Below, piece by piece: positions 7,551-15,453 of a DNA stretch of 64,000 nucleotides. The translations under genes were made by a program, and so were the position numbers. Below the pieces are notes generated by a model that saw only the letters and a list, made by a program, of their open reading frames with translations, did not search any database and was not told the origin of the DNA. The stretch is from a bacterium (GTDB lineage: Bacteria; Krumholzibacteriota; Krumholzibacteriia; LZORAL124-64-63): NCBI GenBank assembly GCA_024231905.1, contig JAAEQC010000218.1:310001-374000 (forward strand), read 5' to 3'. Positions within the stretch are counted from its first letter, which is position 1; each line of letters begins with the position of its first letter.

Positions 7551-8805
7551 AGCCTTTAGCGCGTATGGCAGCGTACCAGAGCAAATCGGTCAGGGGCAAA
7601 ATGGGCGGTTCGACACTCTCCCGGGCCAGCCCGTCGGCAATGCGGCCCAGGCAGCCGGGGTTGGACGTGACAATCAGGTCGGCGCCGGTAGCCGCCAGCA
7701 GGCGGGCCTTGCGGCGTCCCAGTTCCTCCGAGAGATGCGGATAGCGCAGCCCCCAGGCGCCACCGGCGCCACAACAAACCTCCGCCTCGTCGGGTTCGAG
7801 GACCCGCACCCCTGGAATGCTTCGTAGCAGGTCCCGCGGCTCGTCCACGATGCCTTGGCCGTGCCGGGCATGGCAGGGGTCGTGGACGGCTACCGCCAGG
7901 CCCAGGGTCGCCAGGGGCGGCAGATCGGCACCAGCCAGGACCACCACCGCATCGACGGCCTCCGCCTCCGGGCCGTCCGCCCTGGACTGCAACTCGAGTC
8001 CGCAGCCCGCAGCTTCGACGACGATCCGACCGGCGCCAGCGAAGGCCCGGCGGTTGCGACGCCGCAATCGTGCGGCCCGTCCCGGGCGGCCCGTATGAGC
8101 GGCCAGGGCGCCACAGCAGTCCTGGTTTCCGGGCACGGTGATCTGGAAGCCCGCCGCCTCCAGGAGCCCACGCAGACGGCGCGACGTGTCCGGCAACAAA
8201 CCCCGGTTGGCACAGCCGGCGAAGAAGCCGAGAGGACCGGCGTCGGGCTCCGGCGCCGGCCGTGGCGCCTGCCAAGGGCCGGAATTTCCCGTCAGCCGAT
8301 CCAGCAGGGCCACCAGGGATTGGTCGGACCCGGGCCCGCGGGGCACCGTACCCAAAACCTGAACGGCGGCGATGCGCGCCAGGCGATCACGCCAGGTGCG
8401 CCCGGCCAGGTGCGCCAGCATGTCCTGCCCGGTGTTCGCCAGGGGGCGTAGGGCCGCCAGAAAACCGGGGCGATCCAGACGGCGCAGGACCGGGCCGGGC
8501 AGCGCCGGCTCCGGGGCTGCCGCCGCGGCCCGTTGCTGTCCGCGCTCGAGCAAGGAGAATGGCACGCCGCTGGGGCAGGCCTCTTCGCAGGCCCGGCAAC
8601 CGATGCACTGGTCGAGAGCGGACAAGGCCGCCGGGTCCGGCGACGCCTGATCGAGCACGTCGCCCAGCAGGAGCAGGCGCCCCCGGGGCGACTGGACCTC
8701 GTTGCCCGTGGCCAGCCAGGTGGCGCAATGGGGCAGACAGAGGCCACACTCCACGCATCGGCGCAGCAGATCCTCCAGTTCGTTTCTGAGCCCCGTTTCG
8801 CTCAT
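7549..8805 (-). CDS. glcF: Glycolate/D-2-hydroxyacid dehydrogenase iron-sulfur subunit GlcF
   Basis: A 418-residue electron-transfer subunit. The N-terminus has two [4Fe-4S] motifs: CVECGLCLPHC (residues 15-25) and CIGCRACEEACPSGVP near residue 68. The C-terminal two thirds hold two CCG-type cysteine domains, ending in QDCCGALAAHTG and AEVCCGAGGAWGL, with HDPCH before the second. It would accept electrons from the flavin subunits and pass them to the membrane. The ATG at 8805 overlaps the stop of the GlcD-GlcE gene (ATGA), so the two are coupled. The length and domain order match GlcF of the glycolate oxidase complex. Lactate or another 2-hydroxyacid is an equally possible substrate. Confidence 0.9.
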   Translation of the reverse strand: MSETGLRNELEDLLRRCVECGLCLPHCATWLATGNEVQSPRGRLLLLGDVLDQASPDPAALSALDQCIGCRACEEACPSGVPFSLLERGQQRAAAAAPEPALPGPVLRRLDRPGFLAALRPLANTGQDMLAHLAGRTWRDRLARIAAVQVLGTVPRGPGSDQSLVALLDRLTGNSGPWQAPRPAPEPDAGPLGFFAGCANRGLLPDTSRRLRGLLEAAGFQITVPGNQDCCGALAAHTGRPGRAARLRRRNRRAFAGAGRIVVEAAGCGLELQSRADGPEAEAVDAVVVLAGADLPPLATLGLAVAVHDPCHARHGQGIVDEPRDLLRSIPGVRVLEPDEAEVCCGAGGAWGLRYPHLSEELGRRKARLLAATGADLIVTSNPGCLGRIADGLARESVEPPILPLTDLLWYAAIRAKG

Positions 8806-11210
8806 GGAGTTTCCTGCCCAGTCTGGAGCCAGACGGGCGTGGGCAGGCTGCGATCCGGGTCGAAGAAATCCTTCAATCCCTGCAACAGGTGGCGCGGCAC
8901 GCCATCCGGCGGCGCCGGCAAGGGGGTGGGCACACCGCCCTGCCAGACTGGGTCACAAACGAGGTCTGTACTTGCCGGCGGGGCCACGGGTGTCCACAGG
9001 GTGCGCGGAGCGGCCTGCCACAGGAAGCGGTCCCCCGCCGGTGCCGACGGCCCGCCGTCGGCCGCGTGCAGCGCGAACCAGTCCGAGGCCCCTCGCGCCC
9101 AGTCGGGCAGGACCGCCGGGATGATGTCAACCGCGGTGGAAGGCGTCTGTTCGGAGCCTGTGATTTCCAGGGAGACGGCGGCGACCGCCAACTCCTCGCC
9201 CAGCCCGTCCAGGTCCCACGGCGCTTCCCGGCCCGCGGCGAGCACGCCCAGGAAACCGGCCGCCAGGTCCGCCACGACCACGGGGGCTCCCGGCTCCGCC
9301 GGCCGCTTCGCCAACACAGCCTCGAACCGGGGCCAGGCGGCGGCCACGTCCCCGCGCCAGGTCCACCAGGCCAGCACCGGAGGCAGGGGTCGCAGCTTGA
9401 AGGTCGCCGCCCGCACTCGCGCCAGGATGCCGCCGGCGCCGGCCAACAGGTGGGTCAGGTCGTAGCCCGCCACATTCTTGAAAACCGGTGCGCCTGCGTG
9501 GAAATCCCTGCCCTGGCCGTCGGTGGCCCAAACCTCCAGCAGCACGTCCCGCACGGACAGGCCGCCCACCAGGGCCGGACCGGTGGTATTCTGGTCCACC
9601 GCCTCGCCTACGGTGCCCAGGCTGCCGGCGCCCGGTCCCGCGGCTGTACGGTCGAACCATCCGCCCAGGGGCACCCAGAATCCGTGTTCCCGGGCGGCGC
9701 GCTGGACGGCGGCCAGGGATGCGCCGGCGGGCGCCGTGACCGTCAAATCGCGCCGGCGGACCTCGATCTCCCCTGGGACCGGTGGCGCCGGTGTCCAGTC
9801 GCAGGCCAGGGCGGGGAGCACCTTGCCGGGATTGAGGCGACCGGCGGGGTCGAAGATGTCCTTCACGCCGTGCATGAGCCGGGCCGCCTCGGCGTCCACC
9901 TGCCAGGGCAGAGCGTGGAGCTTCTCGACCCCCACCCCGTGCTCACCGGTGATGCTCCCGCCCAGAGCCAGGGCCCGGCGGATGATGGCGTCGGCGGCGG
10001 CGTGAGCCCGGTGCGTTTCCTCCGGGTCCCGGTCGTCGTAGTGGACCCCCGGATGAAGGTTGCCGTCGCCCGCGTGAAAGGTTGTGGCCACCTCCACGCC
10101 ATGCTCGGCCTTGATACCCTGGATGTCGGTCACCAAGCGGGGCAGCGCGCCCAGGGGCACGACCACGTCCATGGTGACGTAGCTGGGCGCCAGGCGTCCC
10201 ACAGCGCCGAAGGCCCGCTTGCGGCACTGCCACAGCCGGGCGCGTTCCGCGGCGTCCGCGGCCAGGCGCACATCCGGGGCTCCGGCGCCTGCCAGCAGGC
10301 GCCGGGCGCGTTCACCGTCGGCAGCCACCTCGGCAGCGGCGCCGGCGAACTCGGCGATCACCACCGCGTCCACGTCCGTGGGAAATCCGAAACCGAAGGC
10401 CGCCTCCACGGCCACGAGCATGGCCCGGTCCACCGTCTCCACCGCCACCGGCAACAGGCCGTCCGCCAGCAGGTCCACCACGGCGGCGGCGGCCTCCTCC
10501 AGGCGCGGGAACGGCGCCAGCAGGGTGGCCTCGGCCTCGGCCACGGGCACCAGGGAGAGTTCCGCGTCCGTGACCAGCCCCAGGGTGCCTTCGCTGCCGC
10601 ACAGCAGGGTCGCCAGGTCCAGGCCCCGGATACCCGGCGCCCCGCAGCCGGTGGACCACGCGCGCCCTTCGGCGTCGAGCCAAGCCAGGCGCCTGACGTG
10701 CTGCAGGGTGACGCCGTGGCGAAGGCAATGAGGACCGCCGGCGTTCTCGGCCACGTTGCCGCCGATGCTGGCGGCGGCCTGGCTCGAGGGATCGGGAGCG
10801 AAGTGGAGTCCACTGGAACGGGCGTGCCGGCTGACCTGGTCGTTGAGGACGCCGGCGCCTACCAGGACCCGCCGGCCCGTTTCGTCCACGGCCCCGCACG
10901 CGGTCAGGCGGGACAGGCCCAGGACCACCTGCCCGTCCGCAGGCAGGGCGCCGCCGCTGAGCCCGGTGCCCGTGCCCCTTGCCACCACCGCCAAGCCGGC
11001 GTCCGCGCAGGCCCGCAGCACCGCGGCCGCCGCCTCCCTCGTCGCCGGCAGGGCCACGCCCAGAGGGCGGCCCAGGCGCAGGTGGGACGCGTCGCGGGCG
11101 TACACCGTGCGAGCGGCCGTATCGTCCAACCAGCCCGAAGGGCCCAGCAAGCGGCGCAAGCGCGCGACCGGGTCGGCAGGCGTCGAACGGGCGGGACCGG
11201 TGTGCGGCAT
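8802..11210 (-). CDS. GlcD-GlcE fusion, FAD-linked 2-hydroxyacid dehydrogenase
   Basis: An 802-residue protein joining two PCMH-type FAD proteins. Residues 1 to about 480 are a complete GlcD/D-lactate dehydrogenase: pyrophosphate loop GTGTGLSGGALP, SSQAAASIGGNVAENAGGPHC, the C-terminal HAGDGNLHPGVHYDD and GEHGVGVEK, ending NPGKVLP. Residues about 490-802 match GlcE: VTAPAGASLAAVQRAAREHG, LGTVGEAVDQNTTGPALVGG and VFKNVAGYDLTHLLAGAGG. In most bacteria GlcD and GlcE are separate genes. It oxidises glycolate, D-lactate or a related 2-hydroxyacid and passes electrons to GlcF, encoded next. It is divergent from etfBA across a 187-base gap, which suggests shared control or use of Etf as an acceptor. 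The ATG at 11210 has GGGAGA upstream. Confidence 0.85.
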   Translation of the reverse strand: MPHTGPARSTPADPVARLRRLLGPSGWLDDTAARTVYARDASHLRLGRPLGVALPATREAAAAVLRACADAGLAVVARGTGTGLSGGALPADGQVVLGLSRLTACGAVDETGRRVLVGAGVLNDQVSRHARSSGLHFAPDPSSQAAASIGGNVAENAGGPHCLRHGVTLQHVRRLAWLDAEGRAWSTGCGAPGIRGLDLATLLCGSEGTLGLVTDAELSLVPVAEAEATLLAPFPRLEEAAAAVVDLLADGLLPVAVETVDRAMLVAVEAAFGFGFPTDVDAVVIAEFAGAAAEVAADGERARRLLAGAGAPDVRLAADAAERARLWQCRKRAFGAVGRLAPSYVTMDVVVPLGALPRLVTDIQGIKAEHGVEVATTFHAGDGNLHPGVHYDDRDPEETHRAHAAADAIIRRALALGGSITGEHGVGVEKLHALPWQVDAEAARLMHGVKDIFDPAGRLNPGKVLPALACDWTPAPPVPGEIEVRRRDLTVTAPAGASLAAVQRAAREHGFWVPLGGWFDRTAAGPGAGSLGTVGEAVDQNTTGPALVGGLSVRDVLLEVWATDGQGRDFHAGAPVFKNVAGYDLTHLLAGAGGILARVRAATFKLRPLPPVLAWWTWRGDVAAAWPRFEAVLAKRPAEPGAPVVVADLAAGFLGVLAAGREAPWDLDGLGEELAVAAVSLEITGSEQTPSTAVDIIPAVLPDWARGASDWFALHAADGGPSAPAGDRFLWQAAPRTLWTPVAPPASTDLVCDPVWQGGVPTPLPAPPDGVPRHLLQGLKDFFDPDRSLPTPVWLQTGQETP

Positions 11211-11283
11211 GGGTGTCTCCCGGTTGGCTGGTGGACCCTCATCGTAGCACGGCGGCGCGGCCCCCGCGAGATCCGGGGCGACG

Positions 11284-11313
11284 TTGACGCGGGCGCGCAG
11301 AGGCCCCTATTAT
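11284..11313 (+). promoter_or_regulatory. Promoter of etfBA
   Basis: TTGACG at 11284-11289 and TATTAT at 11308-11313 are 18 bases apart, close to the sigma-70 consensus. The predicted start near 11320 gives a leader of about 78 bases before the etfB ATG. Confidence 0.65.
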
Positions 11314-11397
11314 GGGACGGAAATCGTACCGCCGCTCCGCACGCAGCCCAGGGGCCCGTGCGCCGGCGTTCAGTCACCGCAACCCTCGGGAGGACCC

Positions 11398-12177
11398 ATG
11401 AAGATTGCCGTCCTGGCAAAGCAGGTGCCCGATTCGGAGACCCGGATCAACCTGCCCGCCCCCGCGCCGGAGATCGACGATTCCGGCTTCACGCGCGTCC
11501 TGAATCCCTACGACGCGTACGCGGTCGAAGAGGCCGTCAAGATCAAGGAGGCCGGCGGCGAGGTCGAGATCACGGCCATCACCATCGGTCCCGAAACGGT
11601 AAAGGAGACGGTCAAGAAGGACTGTCTGGCCGTGGGTTGCGACAAGGCCGTCATCGTCACCGATCCCGCCCTGGACGGCGCCGACGAGGCCGCGGTGGCT
11701 TCGGTGCTGGCCGCCGTTCTGCAGAAGGAGTCCTACGACCTGATCCTCTGCGGTCTCAAGGCCATCGACGACGACTCGGGCCAGGTGGGCATCCTGGTGG
11801 CCGAGAAGTTGGGCCTGCCCCACGTGTCGGTGGTGACCAAGCTCACCCTCGGCGACGGTTCCCTGGAAGCCGAGCGCGAGATCGAGGGCGGCAAGGAGAT
11901 CGTGAACGCGTCCCTGCCCGCCCTGGTGACCTGCCAGAAGGGTCTGAACGAGCCCCGTCTGCCGAGTCTGCCCAACATCATGAAGGCCGGTGCCAAGCCC
12001 ATGGAGACGGTGACCTGCGCCGACCTGGGCCTGGAGCCGCCGGCGAATCTCGTCCAGGTGAAGACCTACTCCCCGCCACCGGCGCGCGGCGAATGCCGTT
12101 TGGTCGAGGCCGACGAACCGGCCGCTGCCGCCAAGGAACTGGCGCGCCTGCTCAACGAGGAAGCCAAGGTCATCTGA
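11398..12177 (+). CDS. etfB: Electron transfer flavoprotein beta subunit
   Basis: A 259-residue subunit that binds AMP or, in bifurcating forms, a second FAD. It starts MKIAVLAKQVPDSE, has LNPYDAYAVEEAVKIKE near residues 34-50, and the ETF-beta signature region around LILCGLKAIDDDSGQVGILVAEKLGLPHV (quoted in part: GLKAIDDDSGQVG). The GLKAIDDDSGQVG loop binds the nucleotide. ATG 11398 has GGGAGGA 6 bases upstream; the frame is open further 5' but without homology. It is followed by etfA 29 bases later. Partners in this window are probably acyl-CoA or 2-hydroxyacid dehydrogenases on the donor side and the EMO-like membrane protein (15454-17463) on the acceptor side. Confidence 0.95.
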   Translation: MKIAVLAKQVPDSETRINLPAPAPEIDDSGFTRVLNPYDAYAVEEAVKIKEAGGEVEITAITIGPETVKETVKKDCLAVGCDKAVIVTDPALDGADEAAVASVLAAVLQKESYDLILCGLKAIDDDSGQVGILVAEKLGLPHVSVVTKLTLGDGSLEAEREIEGGKEIVNASLPALVTCQKGLNEPRLPSLPNIMKAGAKPMETVTCADLGLEPPANLVQVKTYSPPPARGECRLVEADEPAAAAKELARLLNEEAKVI

Positions 12178-12206
12178 CACCGGTCACCTGAACGGGGAGA
12201 ACGAAC

Positions 12207-13178
12207 ATGCCGAACATTGCCGTATTCATCGAACAGCGCGACGGCGCCGTGAAGAAGGTGGCCTGGCAGATGCTCAGCGAGGCCCGCCGCCTGGCCGACG
12301 CCGGCGGCGGCGAGGTCTGGGCCATCCATCTGGCCCCGGCCGCGGGCGACGTGGCCGCCAAGGCGGGCGCCCACGGGGCCGACAAGGTCTTCAACGCCAT
12401 GGACGACGCTTTCACCACCTACAACAGCGAACTCTGGGGCACGGCTCTGGCCAACTTCTGCCGCGAGAAGTCGCCCGACGTCCTGCTCGTCGGGTCCACG
12501 GCTCTGGGCAAGGACGTGGCGCCCAAGGTCGCCGGCAAGCTGGGCTGCGCCTGCATCAGCGACGCCGTGGGCCTGACCCACGACGGCGACTGGACCGTGC
12601 GCCGCCCCGTCTACGCGGGCAAGTGCTTCGTGGAATTAACCCCCACCGGCGGCCCGTTCGTCGTGGGCGTCCGGCCCAACGCCTTCGTCATCGAGGAGAA
12701 GGCCGGCGCCGGCGCCGTCGAGGACTTCGCCGCGAGCCTGGACGGGGTCGAGCCCAAGGCAACCGTGGCGCGCGTCGAAGCGGGCGACGGCGGCAAGGTC
12801 GAACTGACCGAGGCCGAAGTGGTCGTCTCCGGCGGCCGGGGCATCAAGGGCCCGGAGAACTACGAGCTCATCGAGAAGCTGGCCGAGACCCTCGGCGCGG
12901 CCGCCGGCGCCAGCCGGGCCGTGGTCGACGCAGGCTGGGTCGACTACTCCCACCAGGTGGGCCAGACGGGTAAGACCGTAGGCCCGAACCTGTACATCGC
13001 TTGCGGCATCAGCGGGGCGATCCAGCACCTGGCGGGCATGAGCAGCAGCAAGTGCATCGTGGCCATCAACAAGGACGCCAACGCACCCATCTTCAAGATC
13101 GCCGACTACGGTATCGTCGGGGACCTCTTCGACGTGGTGCCGGCACTGACGGACGAGGTGGGCAAGCTGAAGGGCTGA
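12207..13178 (+). CDS. etfA: Electron transfer flavoprotein alpha subunit
   Basis: A 323-residue subunit carrying the mobile FAD. The C-terminal domain has the typical sequence run: [41 protein letters not shown], then [19 protein letters not shown] and [20 protein letters not shown]. These bind FAD. The N-terminal domain starts at [13 protein letters not shown]. Length is normal. The ATG at 12207 follows GGGGAGAA. No extra ferredoxin domain is fused, unlike some bifurcating EtfA proteins. It is co-transcribed with etfB from the promoter at 11284, and the message should end at the hairpin at 13201-13228. Confidence 0.95.
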   Translation: MPNIAVFIEQRDGAVKKVAWQMLSEARRLADAGGGEVWAIHLAPAAGDVAAKAGAHGADKVFNAMDDAFTTYNSELWGTALANFCREKSPDVLLVGSTALGKDVAPKVAGKLGCACISDAVGLTHDGDWTVRRPVYAGKCFVELTPTGGPFVVGVRPNAFVIEEKAGAGAVEDFAASLDGVEPKATVARVEAGDGGKVELTEAEVVVSGGRGIKGPENYELIEKLAETLGAAAGASRAVVDAGWVDYSHQVGQTGKTVGPNLYIACGISGAIQHLAGMSSSKCIVAINKDANAPIFKIADYGIVGDLFDVVPALTDEVGKLKG

Positions 13179-13200
13179 GCCTCGGCCTGCGACAGACGAC

Positions 13201-13228
13201 GGAAGCCGCCCCGCATGGGGCGGCTTCC
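13201..13228. terminator. Terminator between etfA and the convergent TPR gene
   Basis: A perfect 12-bp GC-rich stem (13201-13212 with 13217-13228) around a GCAT loop. There is no long T-run on either side, but the position between two convergent genes supports a terminator role. Confidence 0.7.
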
Positions 13229-13265
13229 AGCATTTATGTCGCGCATTCGGAGCTGCTGGCTGCGA

Positions 13266-14147
13266 TCAGCGATCCATGCGTTTCCAAACCGACGTCATGT
13301 CCAGACCGGCGGATTCGGCGATGAGAGCATGGCTCCGGGCTTCCTTGTTCTTGCCCTGGTAGCTCAGGGAAATGCCCAGATAGGCATGGGCCAGGGACTG
13401 CTCCGGATCCAGGTCCAGGGCCCGGCGGCAGGATTCCTCGGCGGCGGCATACTGGCCGAACTCGCAGAAGAGCTTACCCTGGCGGGCGAAGGCCTGGCCG
13501 TTCTCCGGATCGATGGTCAGGACCTGGCCGTAGGTCGTGAAGGCCTCACGGTGCTTGTCCTGTTTCTCGAAGACCCGGCCCAGGGCCAGCCACAGTTCGG
13601 CCGACTCGGTCCCGCCGCTGATGAACTGGAGGCACCGGTTCTCGGCTTCCTTCACCTGGCCTGAGTCCAGCAGGCCGCCCACCAAACGCACCTGGGGCAG
13701 GACCGCCTCCGGCTCCAGTTCGACCGCACGACGGTAGCTCTCCAGGCCGGACTGCTGCCAGTCCAGGGCAAAGTAGATCTCACCCAGCAGGACGTGGGCG
13801 TCGGCGTGCTTGTCGTCGATGACAAGGGCCTCGCGCGCCGCGGTCTCCGCCCGGCTCCACTTCTGCTCGCGCTGGTAGGACCGGCCCAAGGCCACGAGCA
13901 ACGTGACCGACGGGTCGGCGGCGACACGCCCCCGTTCCAGGATGACCGTCGCCCCGGGATCGTCACCGGAGGCGGACAGGAAATTGGCGTACTCCAGATA
14001 GGATTCAGGCGACGACGGAGAGTTGGCCACCAGAGCGCCGCCCTGAGCCTGGTTCTCCACCGAGTACGTGGGCTCCGCCGCGGCGGATCCGGCCACCACC
14101 AGACATGCGACGAGGGTGGTGAGGCGGATAGTCGTCTTGCAAGTCAT
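13266..14147 (-). CDS. Secreted TPR-repeat protein
   Basis: A 293-residue protein with a signal peptide (residues 1-24, ending GSAAAEP) followed by about six tetratricopeptide repeats from residue 45 to the end, for example YQREQKWSRAETAAREALVIDDKHADAHVLLGEI (seen as two helices per unit) and FCEFGQYAAAEESCRRALDLDP. TPR proteins hold protein partners together, probably here in the periplasm. The start ATG at 14147 was chosen over the longer frame because of the clear signal peptide and GGGGGAG just upstream. It is convergent with etfA. The partner and process are unknown. Confidence 0.75.
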   Translation of the reverse strand: MTCKTTIRLTTLVACLVVAGSAAAEPTYSVENQAQGGALVANSPSSPESYLEYANFLSASGDDPGATVILERGRVAADPSVTLLVALGRSYQREQKWSRAETAAREALVIDDKHADAHVLLGEIYFALDWQQSGLESYRRAVELEPEAVLPQVRLVGGLLDSGQVKEAENRCLQFISGGTESAELWLALGRVFEKQDKHREAFTTYGQVLTIDPENGQAFARQGKLFCEFGQYAAAEESCRRALDLDPEQSLAHAYLGISLSYQGKNKEARSHALIAESAGLDMTSVWKRMDR

Positions 14148-14300
14148 GTGTCTCCCCCAGGGCTGCGTTTCGTGCAAAATGCGGCGGTTCGGGCCTTTTG
14201 GCGGGCCCGCGCGGGGAGGCTGCAAGGTGGATGCCAGGGAGTTGTAGCGAGGGAAGAGGGCCGCGGCGGCCGGACGCCGCCGCGGCAATTCGAAGTGGGG

Positions 14301-15341
14301 TCAGCCGAGGCGCGCGGAGACTTCGCCGACGGCCGTATCGGCCTCGGCCACCAGGTCCTCGATGATCTCCCGCAAGGGCTGGACCTTCCGCATCATGCCC
14401 ACGGACTGGCCGGCCATGAGGGATCCGTGCTCTACGTCCCCGGCCACGGCCGCGTCGCGCAGGGAGCCCACCCAGTATTCCTCCACCTTGAACTGGGCGT
14501 CCTGGCGTCCCAACTCCCCGTCCTTCAGCTTCTCCAGCAACTGGAGCTGGAGCTCGCCGAAGTGGCTCATGGCGTGATTATTCAGGGCACGCACCGACAC
14601 TACCGGCAGCATGGCGCTGTACTGGGGCGTGGAGACCGCCTCGCGGGAGCGGGCCCGGATGAAGACGTTCTTGAATTTCTCGTGGGCGTTGCATTCCTCG
14701 GCCAGCACGAAGCGCGTGCCCATCTGGGCGCCCGCGGCCCCCATGAGGGCCAGGTGGGCGATCATCTTGCCGGTGGCGATACCGCCGGCCACGAAGATGG
14801 GCACTTCGGGGAACGCGAAGAGGATCTCCTGCAACAGGACGATGGTCGACACGTGGCCGATGTGGCCGCCCGCCTCGCTGCCCTCGAGGATGAGCCCGTC
14901 GGCCCCGTAGCTGATCATGCGCTTGGCGATGGAGTCAGTGGAGGCGAAGCAGAGCACTTTGGCGCCGGAATCCTTGGCCTTCTGGACCTCGGACTGGCGG
15001 GGAATGGACCCGGCGAAGACGATGTGGCTCACCTTGCGCTCGCAGAGGATGTCCAGGTGCTGCAGGTAGTTGGGCGCGATGGTAATAACGTTGCCGGCGA
15101 AGGGTTTGTTGGTGAGCTTGCGGGTCTCGTCCACGTACTCGGCGAAGAGTTCGGGCGGCATGTTGCCCGCCGCCAGCACGCCGAAGGCGCCCAGGTTGCT
15201 CATGAGGGAAACCAGCCCGGGGTCGCTGATCCAGGTCATGGCGCCGCACATGATGGGCAACTCGGTGCCGAGGAAATCCTTCCCCCGGCCCCAGATACGG
15301 TCGAGGCGCTCGGTCGACTTCACGGGCGTCGGGACGGCCAT
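14301..15341 (-). CDS. NAD(P)H-dependent flavin oxidoreductase (nitronate monooxygenase / FabK-like)
   Basis: A 346-residue FMN TIM-barrel enzyme of the 2-nitropropane dioxygenase family. Motifs: LPIMCGAMTWISDPGLVSLMSNLGAFGVLAAGNM at the N-terminus (the FMN and substrate entrance; only part quoted as a guide), GADGLILEGSEAGGHIG near residues 158-174, and IFVAGGIATGK followed by GAQMGTRFVLAEEC for phosphate binding. The family includes nitronate monooxygenases, enoyl-ACP reductase II (FabK) and poorly known reductases. The GSEAGGHIG motif occurs in both, so I do not choose. It lies 112 bases downstream of the EMO-like gene in the same direction, which hints at a link to fatty-acid or acyl-CoA metabolism. 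ATG 15341 has GGAGGA upstream. Confidence 0.8.
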   Translation of the reverse strand: MAVPTPVKSTERLDRIWGRGKDFLGTELPIMCGAMTWISDPGLVSLMSNLGAFGVLAAGNMPPELFAEYVDETRKLTNKPFAGNVITIAPNYLQHLDILCERKVSHIVFAGSIPRQSEVQKAKDSGAKVLCFASTDSIAKRMISYGADGLILEGSEAGGHIGHVSTIVLLQEILFAFPEVPIFVAGGIATGKMIAHLALMGAAGAQMGTRFVLAEECNAHEKFKNVFIRARSREAVSTPQYSAMLPVVSVRALNNHAMSHFGELQLQLLEKLKDGELGRQDAQFKVEEYWVGSLRDAAVAGDVEHGSLMAGQSVGMMRKVQPLREIIEDLVAEADTAVGEVSARLG

Positions 15342-15453
15342 GGCTTCCTCCTCGGGGACGCGGGGCGGTCGATGCCAAACGGCCCGCGCGTGCGGGCCGT
15401 CCGTACCGGTGACGCCAAATCAATAGCAGAATAGGCGTGTTTCCGCAACCGAC

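Noticed and set aside
8889-12191. Very long open frame (1100 codons) on the plus strand opposite glcDE/glcF and etfB
   Set aside because: It is an antisense image of high-GC coding genes, with no conserved domain and low-complexity His/Gly/Gln runs; real genes on the other strand or frame fully explain it.
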